Positions 1 through 6,738 of a DNA stretch of 16,774 nucleotides are shown one piece after another; position 1 is the first letter of the stretch; every line of letters starts with the position of its first letter. The notes under the pieces are model-generated. The model was not told where the DNA came from and made no database searches. It worked only from the letters and a program-made list of their open reading frames with translations. The translations under genes and the position numbers were made by a program. The stretch is taken from the NCBI GenBank assembly GCA_041746855.1, contig JBGTGG010000409.1:1-16774 (forward strand). The letters are read 5' to 3'. The DNA comes from JBGTGG01 sp041746855. GTDB lineage: Bacteria; Bacteroidota; Bacteroidia; Cytophagales; Cyclobacteriaceae.

Positions 1-341
1 TAAGCCGGTGATTTAAAGAAAAGTTCCGGGCGCTCCGCATCATAAACACGTGCATAAAAATCACCTCCCCCCGCGTCTTTCGATTCTTCCATGCGCGCTT
101 CACGACTGCGCATGTACGTAACGCCCGATGCCCACACCTCCTGGTTTCCAATTGGGGCCTTCACATTTGAACTTGTTAAAGCGGAAAGTGCATCATCAGG
201 TTTTAAATCAATCACCTCTGTCAGTACATGCTTATAAAGATTTGATCGGTTCACAAATGCATCCCAATTTTTTTCTTTTGAAAGGAAATAATGGCTGTCA
301 TGTTCAATGACAATTCCTGAACTTGTTTTATAAATTTTCAT
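1..341 (-). CDS. Fumarylacetoacetate hydrolase (FAH) family protein, N-terminal part, cut by window edge
   Basis: This open frame starts with ATG at 341 (MKIYKTSSG) and stays open to the left edge, giving 113 codons of a protein whose C-terminal catalytic part lies outside the window. Around residues 64-112 it reads PIGNQEVWASGVTYMRSR, then ARMEESKDAGGGDFY and VYDAERPELFFK. This is the pattern of FAH-family enzymes that act on 2-keto-3-deoxy sugar acids and related oxo-acids (the FAH-fold 2-keto-3-deoxy-D-arabinonate dehydratase is one example). The metal-binding residues of the family are not in view, so activity cannot be judged. It diverges from the AraC gene across a 351-base gap. Together with the enolase-superfamily dehydratase it suggests a pathway that passes through a 2-keto-3-deoxy acid. 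A hydrolase of a 2,4-diketo acid is the main alternative. The family is fairly sure; the substrate is not. Confidence 0.8.
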   Translation of the reverse strand, partial: MKIYKTSSGIVIEHDSHYFLSKEKNWDAFVNRSNLYKHVLTEVIDLKPDDALSALTSSNVKAPIGNQEVWASGVTYMRSREARMEESKDAGGGDFYARVYDAERPELFFKSPA

Positions 342-692
342 TCGTATGGTTTATCTACTCGTTGTTAATATTTGCTATTTGAAAATGAAATAAGATGGTG
401 ATGGGACTTGTCAACTGGATGATAGATGAATTTTACAATGCTTACTAAAATACTTTAATTTGACGAACCTACCAAGGGGTCAAAACTTTGTAAATCACCA
501 TTCCGAAACTTCCAAAATAGACCACTGAAGGATATTAAACAAAGTGTCAAAAAGCATGTATAATGTGGAATAAGCATTGAATTTTAAGTCTCAATACGCT
601 ATATTGAATGGCCTTTTACAAATGTTCTTTCGCACTGACCCACTTATTGAATTACTGGTGATTACTCCGCATACACTTTTCATAAATACCGT
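342..692. promoter_or_regulatory. Divergent intergenic region between FAH gene and AraC regulator
   Basis: This 351-base AT-rich gap lies between two divergent genes, so promoters for both should be here. On the minus strand, about 60 bases upstream of the FAH start, a TTGACA is followed 19 bases after its TTG by TATTTC. That spacing resembles the Bacteroidota -33/-7 promoter, but the -7 match is only partial. GTCAAAA occurs twice (about 480 and 545) and could be part of a regulator site, though such a short repeat may be chance. I see no open frame with recognisable coding content. Confidence 0.4.
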
Positions 693-1580
693 ATGAATCA
701 GTTTATTCTACGTCAGGGAAGTGCCCGGGAGCTCAACGCGTTTCCACATATTCTTGAGTTTGCGCTCAAGAAAAATAACAGCATTCAATTAAACTCATTG
801 CATCCTACCACTACAGAAACAATTCGTATTTATTTTATTTTGGATGGGAAGTTTGAATGGATCATTGACCGGAAAAACCATATTCTTTATCCAGGGGATT
901 TAGCAATCATTCTGCCAGGACAAACCTTCTCCGGAGAAAAAGACACCTTACATATAGGCTCACTGATTTGGATTTCCCTTCAGGTCGAAAAGTTGGATGT
1001 AAGGGGAATTACACTCGGTCAATGGAGCCAACTATCACAGCAGGAATGCCAAACCATTGGAAAAATATTACTTCATAATAATAATCCTGTTTTAAAACTT
1101 AAGGACGCGCTTACATTGTTGCAAACGCTTCATAAAGAATTGACCACCCAAGAGATTGGCCATACAACGCGTGTGAACCAGTTGATGGACGAACTATTTA
1201 TTTACATTGCCCGACAATCAACACATCAGAATAATTCACAACGTGATTTTCCCCAGGCATTCACAAAACTTGAGCAGACCCTTCGACAAAATCTTGGGCA
1301 CCATTGGACGGTAGAAGAAATGGCAGCACTGATTGGTCTTGGCACAACTACATTAACAGAAAAAGTAAAAAAATACACCGGGTTTTCACCATTAAGTTAC
1401 CTGATCAATATTCGCATTTCCGAAGCGATCAAATTGTTGAACCGGAAAGAAGAAAACGTAACGGATATTGCATTGCTTACCGGATTTTATTCATCCCAAC
1501 ATTTTTCCACAACTTTTAAAAAACTTACCGGGTATACACCAAGCGAATTCCGAAAAAGAAATTTAAATGATAAAAAATAA
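693..1580 (+). CDS. AraC-family transcriptional regulator
   Basis: This 295-residue protein has the usual length and layout of a sugar-responsive AraC regulator. Residues about 40-100 form a cupin-like ligand-sensing part with the typical YPGDLAIILPGQTF segment. Residues about 195-290 hold the two helix-turn-helix units: WTVEEMAALIGLGTTTLTEK (about 205-224), then VTDIALLTGFYSSQHFSTTF (256-275), followed by FKKLTGYTPSEFRKR, the family's signature end. It should bind DNA in the cytoplasm and respond to a sugar or sugar acid. It sits 12 bases upstream of the kinase gene and is almost certainly co-transcribed with it. Likely targets are its own unit, the divergent FAH gene and perhaps the arabinoside locus, but no site can be assigned. 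No Shine-Dalgarno sequence precedes the ATG, as is common in this phylum. Confidence 0.93.
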   Translation: MNQFILRQGSARELNAFPHILEFALKKNNSIQLNSLHPTTTETIRIYFILDGKFEWIIDRKNHILYPGDLAIILPGQTFSGEKDTLHIGSLIWISLQVEKLDVRGITLGQWSQLSQQECQTIGKILLHNNNPVLKLKDALTLLQTLHKELTTQEIGHTTRVNQLMDELFIYIARQSTHQNNSQRDFPQAFTKLEQTLRQNLGHHWTVEEMAALIGLGTTTLTEKVKKYTGFSPLSYLINIRISEAIKLLNRKEENVTDIALLTGFYSSQHFSTTFKKLTGYTPSEFRKRNLNDKK

Positions 1581-1592
1581 ACCCTTCGAATA

Positions 1593-3107
1593 ATGGACTG
1601 TATTATCACAATCGAGCTAGGAACAAACGCAGTACGGATTTTTGCTTTCGACTTACATGGCAATGTCATTGATACGATGAAGGGTTCCTACCCTACTTTT
1701 CATACAGAACCCGATTATAGCGAGCAGGATCCGGAACAGATGTTTATCACCATGCTATATGTATTGAAAAACCTACTTACAGAAAAAATACATCCCAACA
1801 ATTATCAGGTGGTAAGCATTTGCTTTAGTTCTTCCATGCACAGTGTACTTGCTATTGACGATCATGGTGTACCCCTTGGGTATGCATTTACATGGGCAGA
1901 CAATCGGGGAAAATTAGAAGCTCAGGAACTACGCAACTCCGGTCTTGGGAAAAAACTATATCAAAACACGGGTACACCCATCCATCCGATGTCACCATTG
2001 GTTAAAATCACATGGATGAAAAACCATGACCCAGAACGGTTTAAAAAGACTTACAAATTTCTTTCCATTAAGGGTTATATAATCCAACAACTTACGGGTG
2101 AATACTTTATTGACTACAGTCTTGCTTCGGCAACCGGATTGTTAAACATCAATACCATACAATGGGAAAAGGATGCGCTGGACTATGCCGGGATTTCACC
2201 GGACAAACTTCCTGACCTTGTCCCTATCTTTTATTCACCCGGCAAACTTCGGAAGGAATATCAACGCTTACTGGGGTTGGATCCCGCTACGAAATTAATT
2301 CTTGGATCGAGTGATGGATGCATGGCAACACTGGGTGCTGGCGTGTGGAGTGAAGGCAAAGGAACCATTACGATTGAAGATAGTGGAGCCGTTCGGGTAG
2401 TAGGAAAAGAAATCATTAAAGACGAAAAGCAACGCTTTTTCAATTACTTGTTAACAGAAAACTGTTATGTGTCGGGTGGCCCTACCAACAATGGAGGCGT
2501 TGTATTTGAATGGTTCGCGAAGCAATTCGGGGATTTTAAAATTCCGTATGAAATAGAATACACAATGGAAGCTTTGGTTAACGAGGCATCGAATGTAGTG
2601 GTGGGTTCTGATGGACTATTGTTTTTGCCCTATTTGTTAGGGGAACGTGCGCCCATTTGGAATGCGAATGCACGCGGTTCTTATTTCGGATTAAATATAA
2701 AACATGAACGCCAACATTTCATACGCGCTACCATTGAGGGAATCCTCTACGAAATTTATAGCATTGGAAAAACATTGGAAGAACATCGATCAATAAAAAG
2801 TCTTTCTGTCAATGGAAGCTTTGCTTCGATTCCGTTTTGTTCACAATTGATTGCCGATATTTTCAACAAGCCTGTATCGGTAAGTTCGGATACCACTTCG
2901 CGGGGATCTTTTCTCATGAGTGCTACGGATATGGGAAAATATAGCAACCTCGAAGAAGCGTCACGCTCAGTGATCTTAACCGACATCTATGAACCACGGG
3001 TTAACGATCATAAAATATATCAAAAATACTTTTCCATTTTTGAAAGGGTAACTGCAAAACTTACCGATGAATTTGAAGATATTGCCAAGCTCCAGCAGAA
3101 GCATTAG
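1593..3107 (+). CDS. FGGY-family carbohydrate kinase (gluconokinase-like)
   Basis: This 504-residue protein matches the FGGY kinase family, which phosphorylates sugars or sugar acids with ATP in the cytoplasm. The N-terminal domain shows IELGTNAVR (about 7-15), SYPTFHTEPDYSEQDPEQM (about 32-50) and TWADNRG (100-106), resembling gluconate kinases more than xylulokinases. LGSSDGCMATLGAG (237-250) contains the expected catalytic Asp at 241. The C-terminal domain has LLGERAPIWNANARG (348-362) and VNGSFASIPFCSQLIAD (406-422), a variant of the usual GGS motif. An oddity is Glu8, where most FGGY kinases have Asp in the DxGT nucleotide/metal motif. It follows the AraC gene in one unit. The substrate may be an aldonate, a ketopentose or a polyol. 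A perfect inverted repeat spans its last codons and stop. Confidence 0.9.
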   Translation: MDCIITIELGTNAVRIFAFDLHGNVIDTMKGSYPTFHTEPDYSEQDPEQMFITMLYVLKNLLTEKIHPNNYQVVSICFSSSMHSVLAIDDHGVPLGYAFTWADNRGKLEAQELRNSGLGKKLYQNTGTPIHPMSPLVKITWMKNHDPERFKKTYKFLSIKGYIIQQLTGEYFIDYSLASATGLLNINTIQWEKDALDYAGISPDKLPDLVPIFYSPGKLRKEYQRLLGLDPATKLILGSSDGCMATLGAGVWSEGKGTITIEDSGAVRVVGKEIIKDEKQRFFNYLLTENCYVSGGPTNNGGVVFEWFAKQFGDFKIPYEIEYTMEALVNEASNVVVGSDGLLFLPYLLGERAPIWNANARGSYFGLNIKHERQHFIRATIEGILYEIYSIGKTLEEHRSIKSLSVNGSFASIPFCSQLIADIFNKPVSVSSDTTSRGSFLMSATDMGKYSNLEEASRSVILTDIYEPRVNDHKIYQKYFSIFERVTAKLTDEFEDIAKLQQKH

Positions 3108-3119
3108 CAATATCTTCAA
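3073..3119. repeat. Perfect 13-bp inverted repeat across the kinase stop codon
   Basis: TTGAAGATATTGC (3073-3085) is repeated as its exact reverse complement GCAATATCTTCAA (3107-3119), with a 21-base loop. The TAG stop codon (3105-3107) ends at the first base of the right arm. The two flanking genes converge here only 32 bases apart, so a hairpin could end or protect transcripts from either side. It lacks a clear run of T on either strand, so it is not a textbook intrinsic terminator. The repeat itself is certain; its function is not. Confidence 0.7.
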
Positions 3120-3139
3120 TATTTCTGGTCAACCTTTAA

Positions 3140-4429
3140 TTACTCGAAAAATGGAACTCCTGGTACAGCATACTTTTTCGCAGCTTCAATATTGATATCA
3201 ACACCGATGCCGGGTTTCTCGGATACTTTTATAAAACTATCTTTTACCCAGTCACCTTCATCAAAGGTAACAATCTCTTTATACATTGGATTAGTATGGA
3301 AATACGATTGCCACTCCATTAAATGAAAATTAGGAACTGTAACACAAACATGGGCACATGCCATTGCTCCTAAAAAGGATGCTACCATGTGTGGCGAAAA
3401 AGGAACATAATATAAATTAGCAAGGTTGGCAATGCGTTGGCCTTCGCCCAACCCGCCACATTTTTGCAAGTCCGGCATAACAATATCAACGCCACCGATT
3501 TCCAATAACCTTCTAAAGCCATAGCCGAGATATATGTTTTCTCCCGCACTGATGGGTGTACTGGTTTCCTCTGCAATTCTTCTGTATGCATCCACATTCT
3601 CAGCAGGAACAGGTTCTTCCAACCATGTTAAATTTAATGGCTCCACTTTCTTTGCAATTGCTTGTGCTGTTGGAAAATCATAGCGTCCGTGCATGTCGAC
3701 ACACAGATCAATTTTTGGTCCTACAGCTTCCCGCACCGCAGCCAATTGATTGTACATCCTTGAAATTTCTCCCGGGCTACCGGTCCAATTATAGCGATCA
3801 TATTTATCCGGATCGGAAGCATAATCGATATCAAATTTCAATGCATTGAAACCCCAGTTTTTAATGGCGTCCTTTGCTGCGGTTGCAAAGTCTTCAGGCG
3901 ATGGAAAGCGCACGCGATAAAGTGCGGTATCACAATACACTCTTACCTTGTCACGAAATTTTCCACCCATCAGTTGATAAATAGGAAGTCCCAATGCTTT
4001 TCCGGTTAAATCCCACAAAGCCGTTTCGATTGCCGACAAAACAGCAACATACATACCCGATTGTCCCCCACCAAAGTGTCCCGCTCTCCGCATTTGTTCA
4101 AAAATTTTATGGATGGCAAATGGACTTTGTCCTTTTAAAAAGCGCCCCATTCCATTCACCATATGATAGGTTCCCCGAATGGCATCCACCCCTTCGCCAC
4201 AACCATAAATATCCTGATCTGAAAATATTTTTACGAACAGACTTCCGCCTACATAACCACATTTGACATCTGTGATTTTCAAATCTGAAGGAGCTGAAAG
4301 TTTTGGATTCTCGTCAATGGCTTTTGTGAAACTTTTTCCAAACGATTCGGAAATTCCGGCAAAGCCCAATGCTCCTGCCATTGCACTCTTGGTTATAAAA
4401 GAGCGTCTTGATTCTGATTTGATTTTCAT
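3140..4429 (-). CDS. Tat-exported enolase-superfamily sugar-acid dehydratase (D-galactonate-dehydratase type)
   Basis: This 429-residue protein is a mandelate racemase/muconate lactonizing enzyme family member, which removes water from an aldonate to give a 2-keto-3-deoxy acid. The N terminus carries a twin-arginine signal, SRRSFITKS (7-15), followed by the hydrophobic stretch AMAGALGFAGI, so a folded metal enzyme would be sent to the periplasm. Visible active-site residues are K198/D200 (LKFD), D245-M-H247 (VDMHGRYD), E271 (LEEP), E297 (AGEN), H347 (SPHM) and E372 (MEW). Spacings of 26, 26, 50 and 25 residues match those I recall for D-galactonate dehydratase. That enzyme type acts on galacto-configured acids, and L-arabinonate has the same C2-C4 configuration, so it is a candidate substrate. 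It is last in a three-gene unit, 2 bases after the RraA-like gene. The family is sure; the substrate is open (galactonate, arabinonate, fuconate or gluconate). Confidence 0.9.
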   Translation of the reverse strand: MKIKSESRRSFITKSAMAGALGFAGISESFGKSFTKAIDENPKLSAPSDLKITDVKCGYVGGSLFVKIFSDQDIYGCGEGVDAIRGTYHMVNGMGRFLKGQSPFAIHKIFEQMRRAGHFGGGQSGMYVAVLSAIETALWDLTGKALGLPIYQLMGGKFRDKVRVYCDTALYRVRFPSPEDFATAAKDAIKNWGFNALKFDIDYASDPDKYDRYNWTGSPGEISRMYNQLAAVREAVGPKIDLCVDMHGRYDFPTAQAIAKKVEPLNLTWLEEPVPAENVDAYRRIAEETSTPISAGENIYLGYGFRRLLEIGGVDIVMPDLQKCGGLGEGQRIANLANLYYVPFSPHMVASFLGAMACAHVCVTVPNFHLMEWQSYFHTNPMYKEIVTFDEGDWVKDSFIKVSEKPGIGVDINIEAAKKYAVPGVPFFE

Positions 4430-4431
4430 AA

Positions 4432-5397
4432 TTACCAGGTTCTAGTTTTTAACAATTCTTGAATTTGTTCCTTCGGCACAGGCAGTTTATCAATATGGTC
4501 GTTCAACCATTTTGAAAAATCCTTTTCAATATCATCCGTCCACCGTGAATCGATTTGCCCTGCCGTATATTTTTTTTCCCGCAATCGTTGATGCCCAAAC
4601 ATATCGCGTAAGCGAACGATCTCTGAAGTCTTTACAACTTTTTCGGCAAGATGCGGAGGAATAAATAAAACACCTCCATCACGACCAAGCACCACATCAC
4701 CCGGCATCACCGTTGCACCACCGATTCGCGTTGGTGTATTGATACCTACCAATGTTGTATTCAAACGAATGGGGCCTCTATTATTGCCCGGACTATAACT
4801 ACCGAAATGATGGGAAGGGTGGTACGATTTATAATAGCTCGTAAATCCTTTTATTTCCTTTAGTCCATTTACATCCCGAAGCGGGCCATCATACACAATT
4901 CCATTGCCTGACCTGGCGAAAATTGAATTACCAAGATTGTCGCCTACCGTAGGCCCATCAATGGTTGCGCCATGCTGATCCACTACATACACATCACCCG
5001 GTTGGAGCATATCAATAGCCCAGGCGTTAGGTGAAAGTATACGTCCGTCCGCATTTCCCTTATCCTGAATGACTCCATGTATATCAGGACGACCGGGAAA
5101 GAAAGTAGCCGTCAATGCTCTACCTACCAACACACTGTCCGGATGGATTTGCATCCAATCCCCTTCGTACTGATAATTATAGCCATCCCCCCGACAGGTT
5201 GCCCAAGCTTCTTCAAGGGTAACCAGTTTCATTCGCTTCATAATATCATCCGGCACTTTCGGACGTCCATCCGGAAAACGTTCACCTTTCCAGAGCGGTG
5301 TTAAAGAAATCAATTCCTCTTTTGAAAGTTGTTGTCCAATACTCTGGTATCCCGAAAAACATACCCCAATAAATAATACTACAAATAGTTTTTTCAT
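4432..5397 (-). CDS. Sec-exported RraA-family protein (HMG/CHA aldolase-like fold)
   Basis: This 321-residue protein starts with a Sec signal peptide (MKKLFVVLFIGVCFSGYQSIGQ, likely cut near residue 22). Unlike typical short cytoplasmic RraA proteins it is therefore expected in the periplasm or as an exported protein. The RraA/demethylmenaquinone-methyltransferase-like core is seen in QPGDVYVVDQHG, GDNLGNSIFARSGNGIVYDG followed by PLRDVNGLKE, and VMPGDVVLGRDGGVLFIPPH. Relatives include class II pyruvate aldolases that split 4-hydroxy-2-oxo acids, oxaloacetate decarboxylases, and RraA itself, an RNase E inhibitor with no role outside the cytoplasm. The position after RD that carries Asp or Glu in active aldolases appears to be Gly here (RDVNG), so aldolase activity is uncertain. 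About 60 extra residues at the C terminus look helical. It lies 21 bases after the transporter gene and 2 bases before the dehydratase gene. Confidence 0.85.
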   Translation of the reverse strand: MKKLFVVLFIGVCFSGYQSIGQQLSKEELISLTPLWKGERFPDGRPKVPDDIMKRMKLVTLEEAWATCRGDGYNYQYEGDWMQIHPDSVLVGRALTATFFPGRPDIHGVIQDKGNADGRILSPNAWAIDMLQPGDVYVVDQHGATIDGPTVGDNLGNSIFARSGNGIVYDGPLRDVNGLKEIKGFTSYYKSYHPSHHFGSYSPGNNRGPIRLNTTLVGINTPTRIGGATVMPGDVVLGRDGGVLFIPPHLAEKVVKTSEIVRLRDMFGHQRLREKKYTAGQIDSRWTDDIEKDFSKWLNDHIDKLPVPKEQIQELLKTRTW

Positions 5398-5418
5398 GTT
5401 CTTGATACGTTAAAATTC

Positions 5419-6504
5419 CTAATCTTCTTTTGGTGGCTTCCTGTGCCAATAGGAAGCCAGTATACTCCCCGTTATATTCATCAATGGGCCAAACACCGCA
5501 GAGGCTAATCCTACAGTAGCAATTTTTCCCATTTCCTTTGCAAGCCCGGAGGCAAGCCCGGCATTTTGCATTCCTACTTCCAGCGCAATCGTTCGTGAAT
5601 CCTTTTCACTCATACGAAACAGTCTTGCAAACCAATACCCAATGGTGTAGCCAAATGTGTTGTGTAGGATCACTATACCAGTCAATAAAATACCGATCTC
5701 CAGTAAGCTATCACGACCAGCAGCAGTGATCACGGTAATAATGATTCCAATGCCAATCATGGATACCAGGGGCATTGCCAAGTCCAGCCACTTCGATTTT
5801 CCATGGAGTAGTTTATTGAAAATCAATCCCGCACCGATGGGAATTACAATCATTTTAATGATATCCCACATCATTTTCAGGATGTCAATTTCAATGAAAG
5901 TGCCGGCTAAAAATTTCATTAAAACAGGTGTGGCAAATGGCGCAATCAACGTGCTGACGGTGGTCAAAGTAATTGACAAAGCAAGGTTTGCTTTCGCTAA
6001 ATAACTCATTACGTTAGAAGCCAATCCGCTTGGTGAGCAGCCGATAAGGATTAAACCTGCTGCAATTTCCGGAGGAAAATTACTAAGTCTGGCCAGTACG
6101 AAACCAATTACCGGCATGATTGTAAATTGCGCAACAACGCCAATGGCAACACCTTTTGGCATTTTAATAACACCAACAAAATCATCGACACTCATTCTCG
6201 TTCCCATACCAAACATGATGATTTGAATCAGCGGTGTGATGAGCAAAGCCATTTTAAAACCTTTGAACTCTACGAGATAGGTTGGATAATAAAGTGCAAG
6301 GGCAACACCGATAAAAATCATGATCGAATAGGTAAACCCCTTTAAGCTTTCGTACCCACGTGAGGCAATTCCAAGTAAAATAAAAAACACGATCAAGGCA
6401 GGACCGGTAGTTTCTATACCTGAATAAAAAATTAAAAATACAAAAACGATTAAGGCTATAAAGGCTCCAATCAGTGCTGTTTTATAAAAAGGAAAAGGCT
6501 TCAA
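5419..6504 (-). CDS. Bile acid:sodium symporter (BASS) family transporter
   Basis: This 361-residue inner-membrane protein is almost entirely hydrophobic helices. It has both family signatures: GCSPSGLASNVMSYLA (155-170) and LEVGMQNAGLA (308-318). Glu309, Gln313 and Asn164 sit where the sodium-binding residues lie in the crystallised bacterial homologues. Members couple sodium entry to movement of organic anions, including bile acids, pyruvate and other 2-oxo acids. The first 75 or so residues hold two to three extra helices, making it about 40 residues longer than the usual 310-320. It is the first gene of the unit that continues into the RraA-like protein and the dehydratase, so its cargo is likely a sugar acid or the keto acid made from it. 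The family call is firm; cargo and direction are inferred. Confidence 0.92.
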   Translation of the reverse strand: MKPFPFYKTALIGAFIALIVFVFLIFYSGIETTGPALIVFFILLGIASRGYESLKGFTYSIMIFIGVALALYYPTYLVEFKGFKMALLITPLIQIIMFGMGTRMSVDDFVGVIKMPKGVAIGVVAQFTIMPVIGFVLARLSNFPPEIAAGLILIGCSPSGLASNVMSYLAKANLALSITLTTVSTLIAPFATPVLMKFLAGTFIEIDILKMMWDIIKMIVIPIGAGLIFNKLLHGKSKWLDLAMPLVSMIGIGIIITVITAAGRDSLLEIGILLTGIVILHNTFGYTIGYWFARLFRMSEKDSRTIALEVGMQNAGLASGLAKEMGKIATVGLASAVFGPLMNITGSILASYWHRKPPKED

Positions 6505-6653
6505 TGAAGTGGTTTTGGTTTTTGAAAATTTGAAATCAGATTATTCAAAATGTCTTTGGTATTTCTTATGAATTTATTGCATCACAGGGAACATACCAAT
6601 ATCTATTTTGCAAGAGGTGTACTTTCTACACTAATGGTAATGACACATCTTTG

Positions 6654-6690
6654 GATAAAAAAAGTTGGCTATGTAAAGTACATAGCCAAC
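6654..6690 (-). terminator. Intrinsic terminator after SusC-SusD
   Basis: GTTGGCTATGTA (6664-6675) and TACATAGCCAAC (6679-6690) form a perfect 12-bp stem with a 3-base loop. On the minus strand the stem is followed directly by seven T residues (seven A on the plus strand at 6657-6663) and then ATCC. It begins about 50 bases past the SusD stop and reads in the right direction to end the SusCD transcript. It separates that unit from the transporter gene, which must then have its own promoter in the roughly 150 bases between. Confidence 0.93.
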
Positions 6691-6738
6691 TAAAATGATT
6701 ACTAAATACTGTTTAGCAACAGTTGTATTTGATACAAT

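Noticed and set aside
128..310. Open frame of 60 codons on the plus strand at the left edge
   Set aside because: It lies antisense to the FAH-family gene, whose protein sequence is clearly conserved; the plus-strand product resembles nothing.
5657..6004. 115-codon plus-strand frame inside the transporter gene
   Set aside because: Its hydrophobic product mirrors the membrane helices encoded on the opposite strand; the transporter frame has family motifs, this one has none.
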